A stretch of 64,000 nucleotides of DNA, taken from JAWXBK01 sp034439975 (lineage in GTDB: Bacteria; Pseudomonadota; Alphaproteobacteria; Dongiales; Dongiaceae). The translations under genes were made by a program, and so were the position numbers. The stretch covers positions 1 through 64,000 of the forward strand of contig JAWXBK010000105.1 of the NCBI GenBank assembly GCA_034439975.1, given 5' to 3'. Each line of letters begins with the position of its first letter. Positions within the stretch are counted from its first letter, which is position 1. Shown piece after piece: positions 51,096 through 58,812 of the stretch. The notes beneath the pieces were generated by a model, which searched no databases, was not told the origin of the DNA, and saw only the letters and a list, made by a program, of their open reading frames with translations.

Positions 51096-51974
51096 ATGAT
51101 CGAATTGACCCGGGACCAGATTGAAAAGTTTAAAGAAGACGGGTTCCTGATCGTCGACAAACTGATCGATGTGGCCGACGTCGATCGCCTGCTCAAGCGC
51201 TACGAGCCGTTGTTCCGCGGCGAGTTCGAGACCGGGATCGAGCCGGACGAATGGAACTGGCGCGAAGGCCGCGATGCGGAAGATCGCACAAGGCAGATCT
51301 GCAATGCCTGGAAGGCGGATCGTACGATCGCCAGCGTGTCGCTTCGGCCCGATATCGGCCGCGCGACGTCAACGCTGATGGGCTGGCCGGGCGCGCGCGT
51401 GCAGGTCGACAATGTGTTGTGGAAGCCGGCCGGTGCGAAGTCGATCGCCTTCCATCAGGATTGCAGTTATCTGCGCTGGTTCACGCCGCTCGGTATGTGC
51501 AGTTGCTGGATGGCGCTCGACGATACGACGGCGACCGGCGGCACGATGGAAGTGGTGCGCGGCTCGCATAAATGGGGCGAGTTTCCGGTCGCAAAGAATT
51601 TTCACGCGCCGTCGGATTATCGTGCCGATCTGACCGAGGCCGCCCGCAAAGTGGGCAAGACGCCGGAATTCGTGCCGGTCGTGGTGCCGAAAGGCGGCGG
51701 CTCGTTCCATCACGGCTGGACCTGGCATGGCTCGGGCCCGAACACGACGGACAAGCCGCGCCGCACGTTGGTCTCGCACACGATCAATTCGGAAGTGCGC
51801 TACGACCGCGCGCATGTTGGCGAAGGGACCGGTCCCTGGTACGGTCGCTATATGCGCCAGGACAGCGACGAGATGGACGAGAATTATTTCCCGATCCTGT
51901 GGACCGGAGACGGTCGCCGCACCAAATGGCTCGATGCCTATCAGGCCAAACCGGGCGAGAAGCGCGCCGCCTGA
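51096..51974 (+). CDS. Phytanoyl-CoA dioxygenase family Fe(II)/2-oxoglutarate oxygenase
   Basis: A 292 aa double-stranded beta-helix oxygenase. The iron site is HQD in AFHQDCSYLRWFTPLGMCSCWMALDD (about 115-140) with the distal His in GGGSFHHGWTWHGSGPNTTDKPRRTL (about 205-230), where the Arg binds 2-oxoglutarate. It probably hydroxylates a small molecule; the name does not imply phytanoyl-CoA. It starts 12 bases after ligase 2, so it belongs to the operon. Hydroxylation next to an N-C bond would help release the amine, but this is inference. Confidence 0.88.
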   Translation: MIELTRDQIEKFKEDGFLIVDKLIDVADVDRLLKRYEPLFRGEFETGIEPDEWNWREGRDAEDRTRQICNAWKADRTIASVSLRPDIGRATSTLMGWPGARVQVDNVLWKPAGAKSIAFHQDCSYLRWFTPLGMCSCWMALDDTTATGGTMEVVRGSHKWGEFPVAKNFHAPSDYRADLTEAARKVGKTPEFVPVVVPKGGGSFHHGWTWHGSGPNTTDKPRRTLVSHTINSEVRYDRAHVGEGTGPWYGRYMRQDSDEMDENYFPILWTGDGRRTKWLDAYQAKPGEKRAA

Positions 51975-52152
51975 GCCGGTTTCGGTCCGTCCGCGCGGGT
52001 CGGGTCATGTCGATATCTTTGTGGTTACCATCGGCCTAGGATGACGTTCCGGCGGACGGACGAGCGATTGCGCTCATTTCCGTCTCGACCCCGACGGCCC
52101 GCGCCCGAAATACCGCATGCCGTCGACCGCCGCGACCGATCGGGAGATCCGC

Positions 52153-52494
52153 ATGAACATCGCTGAAACCGCCGGCCATTATGTTGCCGGCGCATTGATC
52201 GGCATCGTGCTGATGACGATCGTGGCGTTCAGCACCGGCTGGGTGACGCTCACGCGCTCGATGAACGAGCGCGTCGAACGTGCACAGGTCGAAGCCTTCG
52301 CCTCGATCTGCGTCTATAACAGCCTGGCGTCATGGGCGGGCGACGGAAAAAGGATCGAGGATCTGGCCGGCGACAGCAATCGCGAGCGCGAAGCGCTCGT
52401 CGAATTGTTCGTTCCGGCAACGGAATCGGTCTACGGGCTCGAGGGCGCAATCCGCAGCGCCTGCGGCAATATCATCCGCTCGCGGGCGGCCTGA
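52153..52494 (+). CDS. Small membrane-anchored protein of unknown function
   Basis: A 113 aa protein with one membrane segment (YVAGALIGIVLMTIVAFSTGWVT, about 9-31) and a periplasmic domain of about 80 residues containing two cysteines (FASICVYNSLASWAGDG and AIRSACGNIIRSRA), which could form a disulphide. GGGAG precedes the ATG at 52153; an in-frame ATG at 52117 is possible but lacks one. No known family recognised. It is the last intact gene before the decayed island. Confidence 0.65.
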   Translation: MNIAETAGHYVAGALIGIVLMTIVAFSTGWVTLTRSMNERVERAQVEAFASICVYNSLASWAGDGKRIEDLAGDSNREREALVELFVPATESVYGLEGAIRSACGNIIRSRAA

Positions 52495-52815
52495 GGGCGC
52501 TGCGGCCGACGCGCGCATTAAATCGACGCTGGTCGGCCAATGTCTGATCCGGGTGCGCTTTGAAAATTTGGCTGCGCTTCTTGGATATGTATCGAACCAT
52601 GTGCATCGTGCCGGAACCCGAATTTAGGCAACTCCTTCAAGACATCCGAAGCCTTGACATGGCGGCATAAGGGGAGCGTCACGCAAGACACCGATGGCTG
52701 CCATGCGGACAAAACGGACTTTTGCTGTAGCTTTACCATTGACCGCTTGCATCTCGACCACATGAGGAAAACGCCTTCTGTGTCCTGCCCCCTTTGAAGT
52801 GGTCCTCCCTGAAGT
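52495..52815. other. Gene-free lower-GC region at the island's left edge
   Basis: No convincing gene in these 321 bases. Composition is visibly less GC-rich than the operon to the left. The open frames on the minus strand (52518-52961, 52624-53025) have no domain features. The segment ends at TGTCCTGCCCCC (about 52780), which looks like the terminal repeat of an IS3-type element. Confidence 0.45.
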
Positions 52816-53340
52816 ATGGTTTGGCCATGGAGGAGGACTGCGATGGCAAGGAAGAGACATACGGCTGAAGAGATCGTCACGCAGCGGCCCCGGCTTCTGA
52901 GCGACAATGGCGCCTCGTATGTTGCAGGCGATCTGGCCGACTGGCTCGAAGGCAAGGGCATGCAGCATGTGCGCGGCGCGCGGTATCATCCCCAGACCCA
53001 GGGCAAGATCGAGCGCTGGCACCAAACCCTAAAGAACCGCATTCTGCTGGAAAACTATTATTTACCCGGAGATCTCGAACAACAGATCGGAGCCTTCGTC
53101 GAACACTACAATCACGTCCGCTATCATGAGAGCGTCAACAACGTCACACCGGCGGACGTCTACTTCGGCAGAGCAGAGAATATCCTCGCAGAACGCAAAC
53201 GCATCAAACTTGCAACCATCGCAAACCGCCGCTTGCAGCATCGACTTCAGGCAGCTTAAACTCTAACTTCTGGTGAGCCAGAGCCTCTCTTCTCGAATTG
53301 CCTGATCAGTCTCAAATTACCTGACGACGGACAAGCAAGG
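52780..53340 (+). mobile_element. Remnant of an IS3-family insertion sequence with internal deletion
   Basis: The left end TGTCCTGCCCCCTTTGAAG resembles IS3-family ends, followed by the start of orfA (MARKRHTAEEIV) and, after about 14 codons, directly by the C-terminal third of orfB (the transposase core). The central part is gone. I could not find a matching right terminal repeat; the boundary near 53340 is a guess, so the right end may also be lost. It is not expected to move by itself. Confidence 0.6.
52843..53259 (+). pseudogene. In-frame orfA/orfB deletion fusion of an IS3-family transposase
   Basis: A 138-codon open frame that begins like IS3 orfA (MARKRHTAEEIVTQ, the helix-turn-helix N-terminus) and jumps in frame to the orfB catalytic core: RPRLLSDNGASYVAGDLADWL (the second Asp of DDE), HVRGARYHPQTQGKIERWHQTLKNRIL (the Glu), and the C-terminal LEQQIGAFVEHYNHVRYHES. 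The first catalytic Asp and most of the DNA-binding region are missing. It is an internal deletion that happens to keep the frame; almost surely inactive. Confidence 0.82.
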
Positions 53341-53348
53341 AGCACGAT

Positions 53349-53844
53349 ATGAGGGAAAATACCGAGTGCGCGATCCTCGCGGGGGGGATGCTTCTGGATC
53401 ATGCAGCAGTTGCTTCGCCACCGCGACGGGGTCATCTCCACCCGCGTGGGCTGGATCGGCGGGGAGAACGAGAACCCGACCGAGGAGAACAACGTCGGTC
53501 ATGCGGAGGCGGTCAAGGTCACCTTCGATCCGAACCGCCTCTCCTACCGGGAATTGCTCGAGCAATTTTTCATGGTCCACCGAGCCGACCTCGGCGAGGA
53601 CGTCGTTGGGACCGGCTACCGCTCGGAGATCTTCTGCACGAGCGAGGTGCAGCGAGTGGTCGCCGAGGAGACCATCCGCACCGTTGATGCAGCCGGCCAT
53701 TGGCCCGGCAAGGTGGTGACCCGCGTCAGCGAGGCCGGCCGTTTCTGGGAGGAAGCGCCCGAGGAACAGGACTACCTCCAGCGCTTTCCGGTCGGCTGTC
53801 CGGCGCCCTTCCTGCGTCAAGGTGAGCCGGCTGGGGCTTCCTGA
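53349..53844 (+). pseudogene. msrA: Frameshifted peptide methionine sulfoxide reductase (msrA)
   Basis: Repairs Met-S-sulfoxide when intact. The frame starts at ATG 53349 (MRENTECAILAGG) and breaks at a run of seven G (53381-53387). With one G fewer it reads CAILAGGCFWIMQQLLRHRDGVISTRVGWIGG, which is the catalytic GCFW motif. The second frame then continues without stop through NNVGHAEAVKVTFDPNRLSYRELLEQFF, VGTGYRSEIF, and AGRFWEEAPEEQDYL, all MsrA features. Only this one base separates it from a full gene of about 165 codons. It may be a true pseudogene, a phase-variable tract or a sequencing error. Confidence 0.85.
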
Positions 53845-53948
53845 ACCGCGTGAAGTAGCCGAGGACACTACCCACGCGCCGCTCGAGGCCGAGGCCCCCG
53901 CCTTGGGTAGGCGGCCCTCGCGTTGGCGGCCGGTCACATCCTACGAGC

Positions 53949-54374
53949 GTGTCGGCGGATGATTACCTTGAAGCGTGGGCTGCATACCAACAGGGCGACT
54001 ACGAAACTGCACTGCGCCTGATGAAGCCGCTGGCCGAGCAGGGCGATGCCGATGCCCAGAACAACCTCGGCTACATGTACGAAAACGGCAACGGCGTCCC
54101 GCAGGACTACGCAGAGGCGGTGAAGTGGTATCGCCTCGCTGCCGAGCAGGGCGACGCCGCATCGCAGTACCGTCTCGGCCAGATCTATCTGCAGGGTCTG
54201 GGCCTGCCGAAAGACACGGTGCAGGCGCAGATGTGGATGGAGATCGCGGCCGCGCACGGCCGGGCGGCGCCGAGTGCGCAGGAGCGGACGACGATCGATT
54301 CGAGTTTGAGTTTCGACCAGCGCGAAAGAGCGAAGCGGCTGACCGAGGAATGGCTGGCGGCGCACCCGCAATAG
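53949..54374 (+). CDS. Sel1-repeat protein, probably 5'-truncated
   Basis: A 141 aa protein with two to three Sel1/TPR-like repeats (EAWAAYQQGDYETALRLMKPLAEQGDADAQNNLGYMYENGNGVPQ, DYAEAVKWYRLAAEQGDAASQYRLGQIYLQGLGLPK) and a C-terminal helix. Such proteins usually begin with a signal peptide; here the repeats start at once after a GTG at 53949, and the frame is open upstream without signal features, so the 5' end is probably lost. Sel1 repeats mediate protein contacts. It lies inside the decayed island. Confidence 0.7.
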   Translation: MSADDYLEAWAAYQQGDYETALRLMKPLAEQGDADAQNNLGYMYENGNGVPQDYAEAVKWYRLAAEQGDAASQYRLGQIYLQGLGLPKDTVQAQMWMEIAAAHGRAAPSAQERTTIDSSLSFDQRERAKRLTEEWLAAHPQ

Positions 54375-54429
54375 GCGCCATCGCACTTCGGTCCGGACAT
54401 GCGAGAAAGCGCGCCAACTGTTTTTGGTT

Positions 54430-54555
54430 TACACTGGCAACCCGATAGCGACTGTCGCTGCCCGTATTGACGAGCCCAAGTGGCGCGAGCGCGGCATCGT
54501 AGAACTCGGCAGCGCGTTTCAGATTGTTGGTTCCAACCATGATGTAAGCGAGCAA
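54430..54555 (-). pseudogene. 5' fragment of a VOC (glyoxalase-fold) gene
   Basis: On the minus strand the frame from 54555 (TTG start) reads MLAYIMVGTNNLKRAAEFYD and AALAPLGLVNTGSDSRYRVAS, the typical first beta-alpha unit of a VOC-family protein (bleomycin-resistance/glyoxalase fold). After about 42 residues the similarity stops and the frame runs antisense into the Sel1 gene. Only the N-terminal quarter survives. Confidence 0.6.
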
Positions 54556-54673
54556 ATTGACGCCACCTGCCGGACATTACCGGGTTGAACCGGCGTTAAG
54601 CTACCAATCGCGGCCTGTGCCAGTCAGGCCGGCGCCGCGATCGATTCGGTCGCGATACTAGGCTTGGATTGGC

Positions 54674-54880
54674 TCATCGCGCAGGCATAAAAAGCTGCTC
54701 TTGCGAAACGCCTTCGTCCCCGAAGGTGATCATACCGGCACTAACAATGTCACCCACCTGCCACTTACACCATGCCCTGCCGCCATCAACCACGACATCG
54801 GTAAGTACCATTTTATCTGCCAGCTTTCTGAGCTCTGCAATGTAACCATGCAGGTCACTAAATCGCCAATCCGCCGGCAA
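54674..54880 (-). pseudogene. Possible C-terminal fragment of an NTF2/SnoaL-like protein
   Basis: A 68-codon frame: MPADWRFSDLHGYIAELRKL, then ADKMVLTDVVVDGGRAWCKW, QVGDIVSAGMITFGDEGVSQ. The pattern of a long helix followed by three beta strands with a DGGRAWCKW hairpin resembles the second half of NTF2/SnoaL-like proteins. The N-terminal half is missing. It directly precedes (on the minus strand it follows) the ATP-grasp-like gene with no gap. Could also be a real short protein. Confidence 0.4.
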
Positions 54881-55804
54881 TCAGGCCGGTTGCCTTGCCT
54901 TCGCTGTCAGCTTGACACGTTCCGCCGGATCGGCATCGCAGTCCAGCGCCAGCAGCGCATCGATGAAGCGTGGCGTGAAGTAGGACTTACTGTCGGGGAT
55001 CGCGTCCATCTCGCGGTAGCTGTTGTGCGGGTTGGTATTGAGTTCGTAGAACTCGAGCCTTCCGTCGACTATCGAATAGTCGACGCGGCCGTACTCAACC
55101 TGCGCCGTATCGAAAACCCGGCGAACCGCCTTGTTGTGCTCGTCCGACCGGACATAGGCGAGGTCGCGCGCGACGACTGTCTCGTCGAAATACTCAAATT
55201 TCTTGACACACCACTGCCGGCCGACCAGGCGGTTCTGCGGCATGATCGCATCGCCTACCCGGAAACAACCGTATTTCACATAAGCGCCAGTATCGTCGGG
55301 CGCACCGCAGAACTCGGTGATGACATGGTTGTCGCGAAACCGACCCTGTCCGGGCAGGGCGTCGATGGCAGACCGCAGGGCGATGGCATCCCGGATAAGG
55401 GCGGTACTTGGCCCGCTATGATCGTCCTCGCGCCGGAGGAAGACGGGATAGCGGCAATCGGGCAGCGCGTCATTGGCGCGGTAGATATTGAAGCTGTTGA
55501 TACGCTCGGTATAAAGATGCCGCAGAAGTTCGTAGCGCCGCTTGACCTGTCTCGGGTCGTTGAACAGGCGAATGCGCGGATCGGCCTCGCACAATTGCTG
55601 CCATGCCCGGGCCGCCCGCTCCATGCCCTGGAGCGTCAACCGTTCGAGATCGGCGAAGATGTAACTCGCGACTGGTGCTGCCGACGCCTTGAAGAGGGTC
55701 GAATATCCCACTAGCCGGATCCGGCCGCCGAGCCGATCGTGGTTGTCCTCGACGAAATCCCGCATCGTGTAGAGGTGGGGTGTTGTGGCCAGAAAGATGA
55801 TCAT
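54881..55804 (-). CDS. Orphan ATP-grasp-like protein
   Basis: A 307 aa protein of no characterised family. It opens MIIFLATTPHLYTMRDFVED. In the middle there is LPDCRYPVFLRREDDHSG, reminiscent of the ATP-grasp lysine region, and near the C-terminus VEYGRVDYSIVDGRLEFYELNTNP, a strong ATP-grasp-like metal/phosphate motif (D..v...g...fyElNtNP). These enzymes join a carboxylate to an amine or thiol using ATP. I chose ATG 55804; the frame goes to 55837 but lacks features. It is intact within a decayed island, so it may be recent cargo. Confidence 0.6.
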   Translation of the reverse strand: MIIFLATTPHLYTMRDFVEDNHDRLGGRIRLVGYSTLFKASAAPVASYIFADLERLTLQGMERAARAWQQLCEADPRIRLFNDPRQVKRRYELLRHLYTERINSFNIYRANDALPDCRYPVFLRREDDHSGPSTALIRDAIALRSAIDALPGQGRFRDNHVITEFCGAPDDTGAYVKYGCFRVGDAIMPQNRLVGRQWCVKKFEYFDETVVARDLAYVRSDEHNKAVRRVFDTAQVEYGRVDYSIVDGRLEFYELNTNPHNSYREMDAIPDSKSYFTPRFIDALLALDCDADPAERVKLTAKARQPA

Positions 55805-55837
55805 GCGTGTCCAGCGTCGGTAACTGTGAGCCGGCAC

Positions 55838-56836
55838 TCACTGTACAAGTCGACCGGCGGCGGCATCATCTTCTATTCTAGGATGTCCGGCTGGGGCAGC
55901 AACTACGTGATGCTACCCCCGAAGAGCTTGGTTGGCATCCGTCTTGCCAGGAACCGGTGCGAGTGGAACGGCAAGATGATCCAGGGCCGTCACGAGCCGC
56001 TGGTTTCGGTCGATCTGTGGGAACGAGTTCAAGGCGTGATGGACGGCCGCTTCGCCAAGAAGCACCGGCGCTTCAAGCATGATTTCGCTTTCTCAGGTCT
56101 GATCGCCTGCGGCACGTGCGGCTGCTCGATCGTGGGCGAGATCAAGAAGCAGCGCTACGTCTACTATCACTGCACCGGCTACGCCGCCAAAACCGAAGGC
56201 CGGAAGCCGACCTGTACCCAATGCGTGCGCGAGGAAGTGCTGGAGGAACGGTTTACGGAACTGCTCGGCCGGCTGCGCTTCGACGACGAGGTGTTGGGCT
56301 GGGTGCGCGAGGCGCTTCAGGCCAGCCACGCCGACGAGCGGCGCGAGCACGAGACTGCGATCGAACGGTTGCGGGCCGAGCACAAGCGCCTCGGCGAGCG
56401 TATCAATGCGATGTACATCGACAAGCTCGACGGGAAGATCGGCGGCGACTTCTACGACCGCTTCGCCGGCGAGTGGTGCGAGGAGCAATTGCGCCTGCAA
56501 CGCGAGATCGACCGGCATGAGTCCGCTGAGCAGTCTTACATGGACGAAGGCGTGCAGATTCTCGAACTGGCGCAGAACGCACAGCGGCTGTTCGAGCGCC
56601 AGGAACCGCGCCAAAAGCGCCGCCTGCTCAACTTCGTACTATCGAACTGCTCTTGGCAGAACGGCGAGCTGCGCGCCACCTTCCGCCAACCGTTTGATCT
56701 GTTGGCGGAAACTACCGCCATCGCTGCGCGCCACGAGGCGGCGACAATGGCCAATTCGGGCAAAAGTGAGATTTGGCTGGGGGACCTGGATTCGAACCAG
56801 GGTTGGCGGAGTCAGAGTCCGCAGTCCTACCGCTAG
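55838..56836 (+). pseudogene. Large serine recombinase missing its catalytic domain
   Basis: The frame encodes the C-terminal two thirds of a large serine integrase: part of the recombinase domain (GRHEPLVSVDLWERVQGVMDGRF), a zinc ribbon (FSGLIACGTCGCSIVGEIKK, YYHCTGYAAKTEGRKPTCTQC), a long coiled coil (about 215-300) and a final domain (KRRLLNFVLSNCSWQNGELRATFRQPFDLL). The N-terminal resolvase domain with the catalytic serine is absent; similarity begins around 55840. The frame ends inside the tRNA-Gln gene (antisense), so the last 20 or so residues are tRNA sequence. This is the typical layout of an element integrated at the tRNA 3' end. Confidence 0.82.
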
Positions 56837-56847
56837 ACGATCCCCCA
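56774..56847 (-). tRNA. tRNA-Gln (CUG)
   Basis: Reading the minus strand gives a full 74-base cloverleaf: acceptor TGGGGGA pairing with TCCCCCA, D arm TCGTCTAGCGGTAGGAC, anticodon stem-loop GCGGA-CTCTGAC-TCCGC (anticodon CTG, reading CAG), T arm CTGG-TTCGAAT-CCAG, discriminator G and encoded CCA. The 3' end abuts the serine recombinase remnant, so it probably served as the attachment site of the island. Confidence 0.96.
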
Positions 56848-57055
56848 AGCATGGGCCCCGCGACATCCGTTCCCGGCGCCGCAGCGTGCCGCAAGATAAT
56901 GACCCGGTCCGGGGCTTTCAACCCCGCACGGAATCAAGGGTTTGGACGGCTGCTGGCCAGCCGTGGAAAAGGTCGCGCGGCGCTTCCGGCGCCGGCTGCC
57001 TGTCGCTAGGATGGCATCCAAGGGCTGCGCAAGACGGCCCCAGGGAGGCTGGCCT

Positions 57056-58072
57056 TTGACCGAGCTGCAATCGATGGTGCCGCCGGATCCCGGTCGGGCG
57101 CGCCGGACTGCGTCGGCGGACGAGACGCTGGCCGCGATCGATCTCGGCACCAACAACTGCCGGCTGCTCGTCGCCCGGCCGAATGGCGCCGGATTCCGCG
57201 TCATCGATGCCTATTCGCGGATCGTCCGTCTCGGCGAGGGACTATCGCGCACCGGCGTTCTTTCCGAAGCGGCGATGGACCGGACGATCGCGGCGCTGCA
57301 GATCTGCGCGCGCAAGATGCAGCAGCGGCGCGTCACCCGCGCCCGCAGTGTCGCAACTGAGGCCTGTCGCCGCGCCAGCAACTGCGTGTCGTTTCTCGGC
57401 CGCGTGCGCGAAGAAACCGGTCTCGATATCGAAATCATCTCGAGCGAGGTCGAGGCCGAGCTGGCGTTCCGCGGTTGCGCGCCGCTGCTCACGCCCGATC
57501 GCCATCGCGCCATCGTGTTCGATATCGGCGGCGGCAGCACCGAGATCGGCTGGCTTGCCGTCGATTCAAGCGGGCGGCTCGACCTGATCGATTGTGTGTC
57601 GCTGCCGGTCGGCGTGGTCAATCTCGCGGAGCGGCACGACCGCGACGCGGTCGGATCCGATATTTACGACACGCTGACCGGCGAGATCGCCGCGATGCTG
57701 ACCGCGTTCTGCGCGCGTAACGAGATTGCCAGCGCGGTGAAAGGTGGTGCGGTACAGATGCTCGGCACCTCGGGCACAGTGACGACGCTGACCGGCATTC
57801 ATCTCCGGTTGCCCCGCTATGACCGCTCGCAGGTCGACGGACGCTATCTCGAGTTCGAGGCGATCGACGCGATCAACCGCGAGCTTGCGGCGCTCGACTG
57901 GCACGGGCGCGCGGCGACACCTTGCGTCGGGCCGGAACGAGCCGATCTGGTCGTTGCGGGCTGCATCATTCTCTCGGCCATCTGCCGCCTCTGGCCGGTC
58001 GGTCGGCTGCGTGTTGCCGATCGCGGATTGCGCGAAGGCATCCTCTTCGAGCTGGCCGGATCGCTGCAGTGA
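57056..58072 (+). CDS. Ppx/GppA family exopolyphosphatase
   Basis: A 338 aa ASKHA-fold phosphatase acting on polyphosphate and/or pppGpp. Motifs: ETLAAIDLGTNNCRLLVAR (phosphate loop 1), VATEACRRASN, VFDIGGGSTEIGW (phosphate loop 2) and QMLGTSGTVTTLTG (adenosine region). Ends with RVADRGLREGILFEL, a family signature. I use the TTG at 57056 because GGGAGG lies seven to eight bases upstream; an ATG at 57074 is an alternative. The stop overlaps the GTG start of rlmE (GTGA), so the two are coupled, a common pair in alphaproteobacteria. Confidence 0.92.
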   Translation: MTELQSMVPPDPGRARRTASADETLAAIDLGTNNCRLLVARPNGAGFRVIDAYSRIVRLGEGLSRTGVLSEAAMDRTIAALQICARKMQQRRVTRARSVATEACRRASNCVSFLGRVREETGLDIEIISSEVEAELAFRGCAPLLTPDRHRAIVFDIGGGSTEIGWLAVDSSGRLDLIDCVSLPVGVVNLAERHDRDAVGSDIYDTLTGEIAAMLTAFCARNEIASAVKGGAVQMLGTSGTVTTLTGIHLRLPRYDRSQVDGRYLEFEAIDAINRELAALDWHGRAATPCVGPERADLVVAGCIILSAICRLWPVGRLRVADRGLREGILFELAGSLQ

Positions 58073-58812
58073 GCGCGGAACGAGGCGGTGGGGGGCGCGG
58101 CGGCGCACCGGGCGGTGGCGCACCGGGCGGCGGACGGCGTGGCCCGCATGTACGACCGACCAAGGCGAAGACCGATTCCTCGCGGCGCTGGCTCGAACGC
58201 CAGCTCAACGATCCCTATGTCGCGGACGCGCGGCGGCTCGGCTATCGCTCGCGCGCGGCCTTCAAGCTGGTCGAACTCGACGACCGGCTGAAATTTCTGA
58301 AACCCGGCGCGCGCGTGGTCGATCTTGGCGCGGCACCCGGCGGCTGGACCCAGATCGCGGTCGAGCGCGTGGGGCGTGGCGGGCAGGTGGTCGCGGTCGA
58401 TCTGCAGGCGATGGACCCGGTCGCCGGCGCATCGTTTCTCGAGATGGATTTCATGGAAGACGAAGCGCCGGCGCGTATCCGTGCGTTGCTGTCGGGACCG
58501 GTCGATGTCGTGCTGAGCGATATGGCGGCGCCCTCGACCGGCCATGCCAACACCGATCATCTGCGCATCATGGGTCTCGCCGAAACCGCGTTCCAGTTTG
58601 CGCGCGAGATTCTGGCGCCGGGCGGCAGTTTCGTTGCGAAGGTGCTGCAGGGCGGCACCGAGCGCGAGTTGCTTGCCGCGCTCAAGCGCGATTTTCGCGA
58701 CGTGCGACATATCAAGCCGCCGGCCAGCCGTGCCGATTCGGCCGAGATCTATGTCATTGCGCTCGGTTTTCGCGGGCGAGACGACAGCGCCGTGGAGAGC
58801 GCCGCCGGCTAG
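58069..58812 (+). CDS. rlmE: 23S rRNA 2'-O-methyltransferase RlmE (FtsJ)
   Basis: Methylates U2552 of 23S rRNA in the 50S subunit. The 247 aa protein has a glycine-rich basic N-terminal tail (about 1-40), then YVADARRLGYRSRAAFKLVELDDRLKFL, the SAM motif VVDLGAAPGGWTQIAVE, DVVLSDMAAPSTGHANTDH (catalytic Asp) and GSFVAKVLQGG (catalytic Lys) with the late Glu in SAEIYVIALGF; the K-D-K-E tetrad is visible. GTG start at 58069 overlaps the upstream stop. Convergent overlap of four bases with the next gene. Confidence 0.94.
   Translation: MSAERGGGGRGGAPGGGAPGGGRRGPHVRPTKAKTDSSRRWLERQLNDPYVADARRLGYRSRAAFKLVELDDRLKFLKPGARVVDLGAAPGGWTQIAVERVGRGGQVVAVDLQAMDPVAGASFLEMDFMEDEAPARIRALLSGPVDVVLSDMAAPSTGHANTDHLRIMGLAETAFQFAREILAPGGSFVAKVLQGGTERELLAALKRDFRDVRHIKPPASRADSAEIYVIALGFRGRDDSAVESAAG

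Noticed and set aside
52495..56850. Direct repeat of the tRNA-Gln 3' end as the left att site
   Set aside because: Scanned the island for a second copy of the T-arm/acceptor sequence and found none; the left border remains undefined.
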